A stretch of DNA of 64,000 bases, taken from contig JACJWI010000001.1 of assembly GCA_020637215.1 (NCBI GenBank), positions 248,001 to 312,000 of the forward strand. Reading direction: 5' to 3'. Positions 43,474 through 52,878 of this stretch are shown piece by piece; the first letter of the stretch is position 1, and each line of letters begins with the position of its first letter. Source of the DNA: Microthrixaceae bacterium (GTDB lineage: Bacteria > Actinomycetota > Acidimicrobiia > Acidimicrobiales > Microtrichaceae). A model generated the notes under the pieces. The model made no database searches, had not been told where the DNA came from, and worked only from the letters and a program-made list of their open reading frames with translations. The position numbers and the translations under genes were made by a program.

Positions 43474-46368
43474 TCAGGCCCCGTCGATCAGCGGCGCCAG
43501 GAACTGGCCGGTGAAGCTCTCGGGAGTCTTGGCGATGAGCTCGGGTGGGCCCTCGACGATCACCTGCCCTCCGCCGACGCCGCCTTCGGGGCCGAGGTCG
43601 ATGACCCAGTCCGCGGTCTTGATCACATCGAGGTTGTGCTCGATGACCAGCACCGTGTTGCCCTGGTCGACCAGACGACTCAGCACTGTCAGCAGCTTGC
43701 GGATGTCCTCGAAGTGCAGCCCGGTGGTCGGCTCGTCGAGCAGGTAGATCGTGTGGCCGGTCGAACGCTTGGCGAGCTCGGATGCGAGCTTGACCCGCTG
43801 GGCCTCTCCGCCCGACAGCGTGGTCGCGGGTTGGCCGAGCCGGACGTAGCCGAGCCCGACGTCGACAAGGGTCTGCATGTGCCGGGCGATGGTCGGCTGG
43901 TTGGAGAAGAACTCGAGTGCCTCCTCGCACGGAAGGTCGAGCACCTCGGAGATGTTGAGCCCCTTGAAGGTGATCTCGAGGGTGTCGCGGTTGTAGCGCT
44001 TGCCCTTGCACACCTCGCACGGCACGTACACGTCGGGGAGGAAGTGCATCTCGATCTTGATCGTGCCGTCGCCCGCGCACGCCTCGCAGCGGCCCCCCTT
44101 GACGTTGAAGCTGAACCGGCCGGGCATGTAGCCGCGGATGCGCGCCTCGGGCGTCTGCGCGAACAGCTTGCGGACGTGGTCGAAGACGCCGGTGTAGGTG
44201 GCGGGGTTGGAGCGCGGCGTGCGACCGATCGGCGACTGGTCGATGTCGATCACCTTGTCGAGTTGGTCCATGCCATCGACTCGGCGGTGCAGTCCGGGCG
44301 GGACCTTGGAGCCGTACACGTGCTGCATGAGCGAGCGCAGCAGGATGTCGTTCACCAGCGTCGACTTGCCCGAGCCCGACACGCCGGTGACCGCCACGAA
44401 GCAGCCGAGGGGGATGTCGACGTCGATGTTGCGGAGGTTGTGCTCGCGGGCGCCCTTGATCGACAGCCACTCGTCGCCCGGCTGGCGGCGCAGCTCGGGC
44501 ACCGGGATGGACCGCTTGCCGGCCAGGTACTGGCCGGTGACCGACTCCTTGTTGCGCAGGAGCCCCTTGACGGTGCCGGTGTGCACCACCCGGCCGCCGT
44601 GCTCGCCGGCACCCGGGCCGATGTCGACGACGTGGTCCGCGATGCGGATCGTGTCCTCGTCGTGTTCGACCACCAGCACGGTGTTGCCGATGTCGCGGAG
44701 CCGGATCAGCGTCTCGATCAGCTTGTGGTTGTCCCGTTGGTGCAGCCCGATCGACGGTTCGTCGAGCACGTACAGCACGCCGACCAGACCGGAGCCGATC
44801 TGTGAAGCCAGCCGGATGCGCTGGGCCTCACCGCCCGACAGAGTGGACGCCGAGCGGTGCAGCGACAGGTACTCGAGTCCGACGTCGCACAGGAACTGGA
44901 GGCGGGTGTTGATCTCCTTCATGATCCGCTCGGCGATGAGGGCCTGGCGGTCGTCGAGGTGGAGGCTGGCGAGCCGGTCCCGGGACTCGGAGATGCTGAG
45001 GCTGCACAGCTGGTGCATGTTGAGGTCGTCGACGGTGACGGCCAGCGCGTACGGGTTGAGCCGGGCCCCTCCGCATGTCGGGCAGTGCACCTGACGCATG
45101 TAGCCCTCGACCGCCTCTCGGGCTGAGTCGCTCTCGGCCTCGGAGTGGCGCCGCTTCAGGTACGGGATGATGCCCTCGTAGCGGGCGCTGTAGCTGCGGG
45201 TGCGGCCGTAGCGGTTCTTGAACTTGACGTCGATGCGCTGGGCGTCGCCGATGCCGTAGAGGAGGAGCTTCTGGTCCTTCTTGGGCAGCTTCTGCCACGG
45301 GACGGTCGCGTCGATGCCGTACTCGGCGGTCACCGACTCCAGCAGGCGGTGGAAGTACTTGGCGTGCCCCGACGCCCACGGCGCGATCGCACCGCCGGCC
45401 ACCGTCTGGTCGGGGTCGGGGACGACCAGTTCGGGGTCGACCTCGAACACCGTGCCCAGACCGTCGCACGCGCTGCAGGCGCCGTACGGCGAGTTGAACG
45501 AGAAGTTGCGGGGGGCGAGCTCCTCGAAGGACTTGCCGTCGGAGGGTCGGGCGAGCTTCTCGGAGAAGGTGAGCAGCTCGGGCTCTGCGTCCGCCGGAGC
45601 GTCGGCCCCGTCGTCACCTCGGCGCGGCACGATCTCGATCTGGGCCATGCCCTCTGCCAGCTCGAGCGCCGTCTCCATCGAGTCGGTCAGGCGGCGTTCG
45701 ATGCCGTCGCGAAGGACCAACCGGTCGATGATGACCTCGATCGTGTGCTGCTCGTAGCGGGCGAGCTCGATGTCTGCCGGCAGCTCGTGGACCTCACCGT
45801 CGACCCGCACGCGGGTGAAGCCCCGCTGGGCGACATCCGCGAACAGCTGCTCGTAGGTTCCCTTGCGACCCCGCACCATCGGGGCGATCACCTGGAACCG
45901 GGTCCCCTCCGGCAGCTGCAGGATCCGATCGACGATCTGTTGCGGCGTCTGGCGCACCAAGCGCTCGCCCGTCTCGGGATCGTGGGGGACGCCGACCCGG
46001 GCGAACAGGAGCCGCAGGTAGTCGTAGATCTCGGTCACGGTGCCGACGGTGGACCGCGGGTTGCGCGACGCGGACTTCTGGTCGATCGAGATGGCAGGCG
46101 ACAGGCCCTCGATCACGTCGACGTCGGGCTTGTCCATCTGACCGAGGAACTGCCGGGCGTACGCCGACAGCGACTCGACGTAGCGACGCTGGCCCTCGGC
46201 GTAGATCGTGTCGAACGCCAGGCTGGACTTCCCCGATCCCGACAGGCCCGTGAAGACGATGAGCCGATCGCGCGGGAGGTCGAGCGAGACGTCGTCGAGG
46301 TTGTGCTCGCGAGCGCCGCGGATGACGATCGTGTTCGACGGGGACGGGGCTTTGGCCGGGGGTGCCAT
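43474..46368 (-). CDS. uvrA: excinuclease ABC subunit A
   Basis: 964 residues. First Walker A GLSGSGKS (41-48), second GVSGSGKST in the C-terminal half, ABC signatures TLSGGEAQRIRLASQIGSGL and TLSGGEAQRVKLASELAKRS. The C-terminal zinc module (KGGRCEACAGDG, VPCEVCKGKRYN) is intact. The first zinc finger looks degraded: where a Cys pair is expected the sequence is KLARPSDGKS (271-280), while CSAC (298-301) remains. UvrA finds DNA damage and loads UvrB. A LexA box lies 20 bases upstream. Confidence 0.96.
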   Translation of the reverse strand: MAPPAKAPSPSNTIVIRGAREHNLDDVSLDLPRDRLIVFTGLSGSGKSSLAFDTIYAEGQRRYVESLSAYARQFLGQMDKPDVDVIEGLSPAISIDQKSASRNPRSTVGTVTEIYDYLRLLFARVGVPHDPETGERLVRQTPQQIVDRILQLPEGTRFQVIAPMVRGRKGTYEQLFADVAQRGFTRVRVDGEVHELPADIELARYEQHTIEVIIDRLVLRDGIERRLTDSMETALELAEGMAQIEIVPRRGDDGADAPADAEPELLTFSEKLARPSDGKSFEELAPRNFSFNSPYGACSACDGLGTVFEVDPELVVPDPDQTVAGGAIAPWASGHAKYFHRLLESVTAEYGIDATVPWQKLPKKDQKLLLYGIGDAQRIDVKFKNRYGRTRSYSARYEGIIPYLKRRHSEAESDSAREAVEGYMRQVHCPTCGGARLNPYALAVTVDDLNMHQLCSLSISESRDRLASLHLDDRQALIAERIMKEINTRLQFLCDVGLEYLSLHRSASTLSGGEAQRIRLASQIGSGLVGVLYVLDEPSIGLHQRDNHKLIETLIRLRDIGNTVLVVEHDEDTIRIADHVVDIGPGAGEHGGRVVHTGTVKGLLRNKESVTGQYLAGKRSIPVPELRRQPGDEWLSIKGAREHNLRNIDVDIPLGCFVAVTGVSGSGKSTLVNDILLRSLMQHVYGSKVPPGLHRRVDGMDQLDKVIDIDQSPIGRTPRSNPATYTGVFDHVRKLFAQTPEARIRGYMPGRFSFNVKGGRCEACAGDGTIKIEMHFLPDVYVPCEVCKGKRYNRDTLEITFKGLNISEVLDLPCEEALEFFSNQPTIARHMQTLVDVGLGYVRLGQPATTLSGGEAQRVKLASELAKRSTGHTIYLLDEPTTGLHFEDIRKLLTVLSRLVDQGNTVLVIEHNLDVIKTADWVIDLGPEGGVGGGQVIVEGPPELIAKTPESFTGQFLAPLIDGA

Positions 46369-46387
46369 CGACCCCGCAGCCTACCTC

Positions 46388-46403
46388 CCGAACAGGTGTT
46401 CGT
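46388..46403. promoter_or_regulatory. LexA (SOS) box before uvrA
   Basis: CCGAACAGGTGTTCGT: the core CGAAC-N4-GTTCG is perfect. It lies 20 bases upstream of the uvrA ATG, the classical location. It supports the box consensus for this organism. Confidence 0.85.
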
Positions 46404-46457
46404 CAGGTGATCGTCGCCGCTCCAACCCTCCGCCTGGAGGTGCTGTGGGTGGGTCGG

Positions 46458-48401
46458 TCAGGCCCCACTGCGGGTCATTCGGGTGATCTGCCAGCCCCCG
46501 ACCAGCTCCCGCTCCACGACCGTCCAATCCCCCATGGTGTCGCCGAGCGGCTCCTCGTCGTCCTGGGCCAGCACCACGACCCGATCGACGTCGGTGTCGG
46601 CCACGCCGTCCAGGGCGTCGACGAGCCGGGTCGGGTCCGCCACGCTGAGCAGCCGGAGGCCATCGAGTCGGTTCCATGCGAATCTCCCGAAGGTCGGCCT
46701 GGCGCTGACCACGACGATGTCGCCGCCGTCTCCGGCCGGGCCGCCCGGTTCGTCCTCGGCCGCCCGTTCCGCCCTGTCGATCCCGTCGAGGACGACCTCC
46801 ACCGTCCGCTCCGATCCGGAGCGGAGCTGGACGACCGAGCGAAGCGCGACGACCGACGGCGCCACGGCGACGACGAGGACGGCCACGGTGGCCACCATCC
46901 CGTCCCGACCCGACAACAGGTCACGGGCTCGGCTCAACCCGACGAGCGATGCGGGGACGAGCAGTGGGATCAGGATGTGGAAGTAGCGGCCGCCCCACTC
47001 GGCACCGCCCCCGGCGGAGTAGCTGGTCGCAACCACCCCGAGCGCGGTGAGAGCGCTCACCGACAGGCCGGCCCGCGTCTCGGGCACATCCAGATCTGCG
47101 CGGCCCAACAGGAGCAGGCCCGCGAACAGCACCGGAGCGGCCGGCAGCAGACCGGTGACCAAGGCGGGAGGGGTGAGGACCCACGCGATCGACACGGCGG
47201 CCGCGGCGACGAGGAGCGTCACGATCCGACCCGCTGGCCCGCGCCGCCGCACCAGTACCACAGCGACCAGCACCAGCACCGCGACCAGGGCGACCAGCAG
47301 TCCTGAGGAGGCGGGTACGTCGTGGGCGGGCCGGAGCAGCGATCCCCACATTGAGCTGAGGCGCCCACGGATCGGGTCGTAGTCCTGGGTGGACGGCACG
47401 ATCCGGGTGGTCGAACCCACGACGCGAGCAGCCATGGAGACGTCGAGCACGTAGCCGGCGATCCCCGCGGTCCCCGCCACCACCCCGGCAGCCACTCGCA
47501 GGACGGTGTCGCCGGTGAGCCGGCGGGAGCGGGCGGCGATCACCAACGGCTCTGCCGTGGCCAGGACGGCTACGGCCGCCACCGCGAACATGCCCTCGGT
47601 GCGCCACATCGGAACGACGAAGGCGAGCACCGCCACGGGGACGAGGCGCCGCGTCACCGGTCGAGCGCGGACCGAGACGACCGCCACGACCAGGAAACCG
47701 AGGGCCGCGGCCGCCGTGCCGGTTGCGACGACCAGGTTGGCGTCGAAGACGAGGGGTGTGAGCAGCACCGTTGACCAGAGGGCGACCGCAGAGAGCCGAC
47801 GATCGATTCGTGCCGCGAGCACCATTGCGGCGAGACCCGCCAGCCAGACGCTCAGAGATGAGAACACGACGCCGCCGGCCCCGCCGACGAGCAGGGTGAG
47901 GGCTGCGACCGCCGCGGGCAGGACCAGGTGCTTGCTGTACGGGAAGGCCCGGCCGGCCGCCGTCGTGCTGTTCTCGAGAGGTGGGAACACGCCGTCGGGG
48001 TCCGCCGCAGCCAGCGGGAGGTCGACCCCGGTGCGACCGTCTCGCAGAAGGGCCGCCTGGGCCAGGACCGACCCGTCGTCGGAGATGACCGGTGTCGGTC
48101 CGTGCAGGACCAGAACCAGGACCAGGACCGCCACCAGCGCCCCTGCGGCATGCAGCGCGAGCCGTAGGTCCGAGGGACCGGTTGCGGCTGTCGCCACGCC
48201 GCGGCGCACCGACCGCGTCGGGCCCGCGGATCCCGGGCCCGGCACGGAGTCCGAGGCCGGTGGAACGTCCTGGCCGGCCGATCCGGCTCCGGGACGCGAC
48301 GGGTCGAGCAGGGTCACCGTCCTGTCGTCGGCCGATCCCGGTCCGAACTGAACGGTCCCGGACGACAGCGCCTGGGGAGCGCGCTGCCATACTGACCCCA
48401 T
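46458..48401 (-). CDS. large polytopic membrane protein, unknown
   Basis: About 647 residues from the ATG at 48401; a GTG at VTLLDPSRPG would place the start further in and avoid the overlap with aroC. A disordered Pro/Ser/Gly-rich N-terminus of about 75 residues is followed by roughly 12 hydrophobic segments and a soluble C-terminal domain of about 110 residues (IVVVSARPTFGRFAWNRLDG). Fold resembles GT-C-type glycosyltransferases or lipid-linked sugar enzymes. The start codon overlaps that of aroC on the other strand. Confidence 0.65.
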   Translation of the reverse strand: MGSVWQRAPQALSSGTVQFGPGSADDRTVTLLDPSRPGAGSAGQDVPPASDSVPGPGSAGPTRSVRRGVATAATGPSDLRLALHAAGALVAVLVLVLVLHGPTPVISDDGSVLAQAALLRDGRTGVDLPLAAADPDGVFPPLENSTTAAGRAFPYSKHLVLPAAVAALTLLVGGAGGVVFSSLSVWLAGLAAMVLAARIDRRLSAVALWSTVLLTPLVFDANLVVATGTAAAALGFLVVAVVSVRARPVTRRLVPVAVLAFVVPMWRTEGMFAVAAVAVLATAEPLVIAARSRRLTGDTVLRVAAGVVAGTAGIAGYVLDVSMAARVVGSTTRIVPSTQDYDPIRGRLSSMWGSLLRPAHDVPASSGLLVALVAVLVLVAVVLVRRRGPAGRIVTLLVAAAAVSIAWVLTPPALVTGLLPAAPVLFAGLLLLGRADLDVPETRAGLSVSALTALGVVATSYSAGGGAEWGGRYFHILIPLLVPASLVGLSRARDLLSGRDGMVATVAVLVVAVAPSVVALRSVVQLRSGSERTVEVVLDGIDRAERAAEDEPGGPAGDGGDIVVVSARPTFGRFAWNRLDGLRLLSVADPTRLVDALDGVADTDVDRVVVLAQDDEEPLGDTMGDWTVVERELVGGWQITRMTRSGA

Positions 48402-49494
48402 GTCCTCGAGCACCGGGACGCTGTTCCGCGTCACGACCTTCGGCGAGTCCCACGGCGGCGGTGTCGGCGTGGTCGTCGACGGCTGCCCGCCGCGGCTCGA
48501 GCTCTCCGATGCCGACATCCAGCCCGATCTGGACCGACGCCGCCCCGGACAGAGCCGCCTGGTCACCCAGCGTGACGAGACCGATCGGGTCGAGATCCTC
48601 TCCGGGGTGACCGACGGGCTCACGCTGGGCTCCCCCATCGCCATGCTCGTGCGGAACCAGGACCACCGCTCCGGCGCCTACGACCACATGGCCGACATCT
48701 ACCGGCCGTCCCACGCCGACTGGACCACCGAGGCCAAGTACGGGATCCGCGCTGTGGCCGGCGGGGGGCGGGCGTCGGCCCGCGAGACGATCGGCAGGGT
48801 GGCCGCCGGGGCGGTCGCCCGCAAGCTGCTGGCTGAGCGGGTCGGCGTGGAGGTGCTGGCCTGGGTGTCACAGGTCCACGACGTGGTGGCCGACGTCGAC
48901 CCTTCGTCGGTGACCGTCGACGAGGTCGAAGCCGACCCGACCCGCTGCCCGTCGACCGAAGCGGCGTCGGCCATGACCGCTGCCATCGAGCAGGCCCGCC
49001 GTGACGGCGACTCGCTCGGCGGGGTGGTGACCTGCGTGGCCCGAGGAGTGCCCGCAGGATGGGGCGAGCCGGTGTTCGACAAGCTCGAGGCCGACCTGGC
49101 CAAGGCGCTCATGAGCCTTCCGGCATCGAAGGGGTTCGAGGTCGGTTCCGGCTTCGGTGCGGCGTCGATGACCGGCCGGGTCCACAACGACCCGTTCGTG
49201 CCCGGACCCGACGGGCGCCCGCGCACCACCTCCAACCACTCCGGCGGCATCCAGGGCGGGATGTCGAACGGCGAGGACATCCTCCTGCGCGTGGCGTTCA
49301 AGCCCACCGCCACGATCTCCTCCCCCCAGCAGACCGTCACCCGTGCCGGCGAGGCGGTGACGCTGGAGGCCAAGGGTCGACACGACCCGTGCGTGCTGCC
49401 CCGGGCGGTTCCGATCGTCGAGGCTGCCGTGCTGATGGTCCTGGCCGACCACTGGCTCCGCCAGGCCGCCCTCGAAGGCGCCGCCCCGCGCTGA
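48400..49494 (+). CDS. aroC: chorismate synthase
   Basis: 364 residues. FRVTTFGESHGGGVGVVVDG is the first signature; RNQDHRSGAYDHM and KYGIRAVAGGGRASARETIG bind FMN and substrate; SNHSGGIQGGMSNGEDI and KGRHDPCVLPRAVPIVEA follow. It converts EPSP to chorismate with reduced FMN. No other aro genes are adjacent. No good ribosome binding site is visible, so translation may be leaderless. Confidence 0.96.
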   Translation: MSSSTGTLFRVTTFGESHGGGVGVVVDGCPPRLELSDADIQPDLDRRRPGQSRLVTQRDETDRVEILSGVTDGLTLGSPIAMLVRNQDHRSGAYDHMADIYRPSHADWTTEAKYGIRAVAGGGRASARETIGRVAAGAVARKLLAERVGVEVLAWVSQVHDVVADVDPSSVTVDEVEADPTRCPSTEAASAMTAAIEQARRDGDSLGGVVTCVARGVPAGWGEPVFDKLEADLAKALMSLPASKGFEVGSGFGAASMTGRVHNDPFVPGPDGRPRTTSNHSGGIQGGMSNGEDILLRVAFKPTATISSPQQTVTRAGEAVTLEAKGRHDPCVLPRAVPIVEAAVLMVLADHWLRQAALEGAAPR

Positions 49495-49495
49495 C

Positions 49496-49609
49496 CACCC
49501 TCCGCGTGCGAGAACGACCCGCCACGCGTCGACCTCACACGCGAACACCGGCACCCACCCTCCGCGTGCGAGAACGACCCGCCACGCGTCGACCTCACAC
49601 GCGAACACC
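49496..49609. repeat. dispersed palindromic repeat, tandem pair B
   Basis: Two identical 54-base units 60 bases apart (49496-49549, 49556-49609): CACCC, TCCGCGTGCGAGAACGACCC, GCCACGCGTCGACC, TCACACGCGAACACC. The arms CGCGTGCGAG and CTCACACGCG can pair. The second unit runs into the end of the adjacent gene and supplies its stop codon (49595-49597). Confidence 0.9.
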
Positions 49610-50557
49610 TGGGATCGGCACGTCGAAGAGCACCGCACGCTCCCGGTACACGGCGACGATCTCGTCCGCGACAGCGCTGGGCACATCTGCCACCTCCTCG
49701 CCCAGGACGCGCAACGTCAGCCAACCAGCCGCTGCCGCCTGCCGGTCCCGTCGACGATCCCGGGCCATGTCCGCCTCACGCGCATGCCATCTGCGCCCGT
49801 CGATCTCCAACAGGAGCTTCACTTCGGGCCACGCCCGGTCGACGAAGCCCACCGGCACCGACGGATCGGCACCGGGCAGCGGGTGCTCCAGCCGTGCGGC
49901 CGGAAGCCCGGTCAAGGCGAGCAGCTCGTCGGCAGAGCGCTCGAGCAAGCTCCGCGGAGCGGGCGGGCCCGCGGCCCGTTCATCGAGCAGAGCGGTGAAC
50001 AAGCCGATGCCGGTGCGACCCCGATGGTTGATCTGGCGCAGCACCCTGGCGATCCGCCCGAGCGACGTGCGACGGGTGGTGATCGTCAGGTGGTCCAGCA
50101 GCCACTCCACCCGAACGCCGGAGAAGCAGGTCGCCACGTCGACCAGCGCACGTTCGATCGTGGTGGCGTCCAGAGCACCGACCACGCGGATGTGCTCGGG
50201 GTGGAGATCCCGGCAGCGGTGCACCCGCACACCTTGCAGGTCGGTCCGGCCGGTCGGTCCCGTCGTCACGGCCACCACGAAGGGCACCCGCTCGACCCCG
50301 TGCAGGTAGAGCGCCGACTCGTGACTGGCAACCGACTCGGGGCCCGCTGCCATCAGCGCCCCGGCGATCCTCGCTCGGCGGGAAATGGTCGCGCCCACGT
50401 GGAACACCGATGGATGGAGCCGGTTGATCACGCCGGCCCGATGGGCCTGCAGCAGCCGCCGACGGCTGACGCCGATCTCCCCCGCCTGCGACGCGCTGAA
50501 CGCTCCGGCACTGGGGCTGGCCAATTCGATGAGACGACCGAGGTCTGAAGCTCGCAC
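49595..50557 (-). CDS. AbiEi-like N-terminal domain plus DUF559 endonuclease-like domain
   Basis: 320 residues. N-terminal winged-helix region (GAFSASQAGEIGVSRRRLLQ, AHRAGVINRLHPSVFHVG) like the AbiEi_4 domain; C-terminal vsr-like/DUF559 segment (WPEVKLLLEIDGRRWHAREA, DMARDRRRDRQAAAAGW) with the E-I-D-G nuclease-like core. This architecture is very common in actinobacteria and its function is unknown; it is not next to a toxin gene here. The last codons and stop come from a dispersed repeat unit. Confidence 0.8.
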   Translation of the reverse strand: MRASDLGRLIELASPSAGAFSASQAGEIGVSRRRLLQAHRAGVINRLHPSVFHVGATISRRARIAGALMAAGPESVASHESALYLHGVERVPFVVAVTTGPTGRTDLQGVRVHRCRDLHPEHIRVVGALDATTIERALVDVATCFSGVRVEWLLDHLTITTRRTSLGRIARVLRQINHRGRTGIGLFTALLDERAAGPPAPRSLLERSADELLALTGLPAARLEHPLPGADPSVPVGFVDRAWPEVKLLLEIDGRRWHAREADMARDRRRDRQAAAAGWLTLRVLGEEVADVPSAVADEIVAVYRERAVLFDVPIPGVRV

Positions 50558-50641
50558 ACACCGACGGGATCACGTCGCGCAAGGTGCCGGCAACGGGGAC
50601 CGCGACCCGTTGATGCAGGCCTGCAGCAGTGGTAGCTCAGC

Positions 50642-50690
50642 CTCCGCGTGCGAGAACGACACGCTACGCGCCCGATCCACACGCGAAGCC
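50642..50690. repeat. dispersed palindromic repeat, single unit C
   Basis: CTCCGCGTGCGAGAACGAC, then a diverged centre, then CCACACGCGAA. One unit only, in the spacer between uvrB and the DUF559 gene. Confidence 0.75.
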
Positions 50691-50710
50691 CGACGCGACC
50701 GACCAGTCCT

Positions 50711-52792
50711 TCAGGAGCCGCCGGCGTTGCGCAGCTCGCGCTTGAGTTCCTTGACCTCGTCACGCAGTCGGGCCGCCTCCTCGAAGCGCAGGTCGGCCGA
50801 GGCCTGGTGCATCTCGTCCTCGAGAAGCTGGATCAGGGCGCCCAGGTCCTGGGGTGGGAGGTCGGCGAACTGCTCGGCTCGGGCCTTCTCCCCCGGACGT
50901 CGGCTGCGGCGACCGCCGCCGGGCAGCGGCGCTCCGTCGGAACCACGAAGGTCGGCGAGGATGTCGGTGATCGCCTTCTGCACCGACTGCGGGTCGATCC
51001 CGTGCTCGGCGTTGTACGCCTGCTGCAGCCCTCGCCGTCGGTTGGTCTCCGACACGGCTCGGGTCATCGAGTCGGTGACCCGGTCCGCGTACATGTGGAC
51101 CTGGCCGTTCACGTTGCGCGCCGCTCGGCCGATCATCTGCACCAGCGACGTCTCGGAACGGAGGAAGCCCTCCTTGTCGGCGTCGAGGATGGCCACCAGC
51201 GAGACCTCGGGGATGTCGAGCCCCTCCCGGAGCAGGTTGATGCCGACCAGGACGTCGAACTCGCCCAGGCGCAGGTCGCGGACCAGCTCGATGCGCTGGA
51301 GGGTGTCGACCTCGGAGTGCAGGTAGCGGACCTTGACGCCCATCTCGAGCAGGTAGTCGGTCAGGTCCTCGGCCATCTTCTTGGTCAGCGTGGTGACCAG
51401 CACCCGCTCGCCGTTGCTGACCCGGTCGTTGATCTGGACCAGCAGGTCGTCGATCTGGCCCTTGGTGGGTTTGATCACGACCTCGGGGTCGATCAGCCCG
51501 GTCGGTCGCACGACCTGTTCGACGACCCGCGACGAGTGATCGAGCTCCCATGCCCCTGGTGTGGCCGACAGGAAGATGGTCTGACCGGCCCGCTCGTACC
51601 ACTCCTCGAAGCGCAGCGGCCTGTTGTCGGCCGCGGACGGGAGACGGAAGCCGTGCTCGATCAGGACCTCCTTGCGGGATCGGTCGCCTTCGTACTGGCC
51701 GTGCAGCTGGGGGATGGTCTGGTGGGATTCGTCGATGATCGTCAGGTAGTCGGATGGGAAGTAGTCGATGAGGGTGTTGGGCGGATCGCCCGGACCGCGG
51801 CCCTCCATGGGGGCGGAGTAGTTCTCGACGCCGTTGCAGAACCCCATCTCCTGCAGCATCTCGAGGTCGTACTCGGTGCGCATGCGCAGCCGCTGTGCCT
51901 CGAGCAGCTTGCCGGAGCGCTCGAAGAAGGCCAGGCGCTCCTGCAGCTCGGTCTCGATGCGCCCGATGGCGGCGTGCAGGCGCTCGTCGGACACCACATA
52001 GTGGGTCTTGGCGAAGATCAGCACGTCGTCGAGCTGGGCGGTCTTCTCGCCGGTCAGCGGGTCGACCACCGCTATGGCTTCGACATCGTCGCCGAAGAGC
52101 TCGATGCGCACCGCCGTCTCCTCGTAGGCGGGCTGGATCTCGATCACGTCGCCCCGCACCCGGAACTTGCCGCGGCTGAGGACCATGTCGTTGCGCTCGT
52201 ACTGGAGGTGGACCAGCTGGCTCAGAAGGTCTCGCTGGTCGACCACGTCGCCGACGCGCAGGGTGAAGAACCGCGATGCGTACTCGTCGGGTGACCCCAG
52301 GCCGTAGATGCAGCTGACCGACGCCACCACGATCGTGTCGCGGCGGGTCAGCAGCGACGAGGTGGCGGCGTGGCGCAGCCGTTCGATCTCGTCGTTCACG
52401 GAGCTGTCCTTCTCGATGAAGGTGTCCGTGGTCGGCATGTACGCCTCGGGCTGGTAGTAGTCGTAGTAGGAGACGAAGTACTCGACCCGGTTGTGGGGGA
52501 AGAACTCGCGGAACTCGTTGGCGAGCTGGGCGGCCAGGCTCTTGTTGGGCGCCAGCACCAGGGTGGGGCGCTGCACCTGTTCGATCGTCCAGGCGATCGT
52601 GGCGGACTTGCCGGACCCGGTGATGCCGAGCAGCGTCTGGAACCGCTCCCCGCAGTGCACGCCGTCGGCCAGCGCCTCGATGGCAGCGGGCTGGTCCCCG
52701 GCCGGGCGGAAGTCGCTGACGACCTCGAACGGCCGCACCATCTTGGGTTCTGCTCGGGTCGGGATCACCGGGGTGTGTTCGACGGGGGCCAC
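50711..52792 (-). CDS. uvrB: excinuclease ABC subunit B
   Basis: 693 residues from the GTG at 52792; the ATG at 52741 is an alternative (676 residues). Walker A GITGSGKS (56-63), the beta-hairpin region VEYFVSYYDYYQPEAYMPTT, helicase motif IIDESHQTIPQLHGQYEGDR, motif VI QMIGRAARN and a C-terminal UVR domain (DLRFEEAARLRDEVKELK) that binds UvrC. No LexA box is seen upstream, unlike uvrA. The region further upstream in frame is a coaE shadow. Confidence 0.96.
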   Translation of the reverse strand: MAPVEHTPVIPTRAEPKMVRPFEVVSDFRPAGDQPAAIEALADGVHCGERFQTLLGITGSGKSATIAWTIEQVQRPTLVLAPNKSLAAQLANEFREFFPHNRVEYFVSYYDYYQPEAYMPTTDTFIEKDSSVNDEIERLRHAATSSLLTRRDTIVVASVSCIYGLGSPDEYASRFFTLRVGDVVDQRDLLSQLVHLQYERNDMVLSRGKFRVRGDVIEIQPAYEETAVRIELFGDDVEAIAVVDPLTGEKTAQLDDVLIFAKTHYVVSDERLHAAIGRIETELQERLAFFERSGKLLEAQRLRMRTEYDLEMLQEMGFCNGVENYSAPMEGRGPGDPPNTLIDYFPSDYLTIIDESHQTIPQLHGQYEGDRSRKEVLIEHGFRLPSAADNRPLRFEEWYERAGQTIFLSATPGAWELDHSSRVVEQVVRPTGLIDPEVVIKPTKGQIDDLLVQINDRVSNGERVLVTTLTKKMAEDLTDYLLEMGVKVRYLHSEVDTLQRIELVRDLRLGEFDVLVGINLLREGLDIPEVSLVAILDADKEGFLRSETSLVQMIGRAARNVNGQVHMYADRVTDSMTRAVSETNRRRGLQQAYNAEHGIDPQSVQKAITDILADLRGSDGAPLPGGGRRSRRPGEKARAEQFADLPPQDLGALIQLLEDEMHQASADLRFEEAARLRDEVKELKRELRNAGGS

Positions 52793-52878
52793 GACCAGGA
52801 GGCTACGTCGGGGGTCCGACGGCCGCCGCCGCCGATTTCTGAGGTCGGGAAAGCGACAAGGTGTGTCGTTGAGGACCC

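Noticed and set aside
49496..49609. CRISPR array
   Set aside because: Only two units, no variable spacers of constant length, and no cas genes. The unit also occurs elsewhere as a dispersed palindrome.
49595..50557. A third AbiE toxin-antitoxin locus
   Set aside because: The AbiEi-like N-terminus here is fused to a DUF559 domain, and no AbiEii-type gene is adjacent; this is a common stand-alone architecture.
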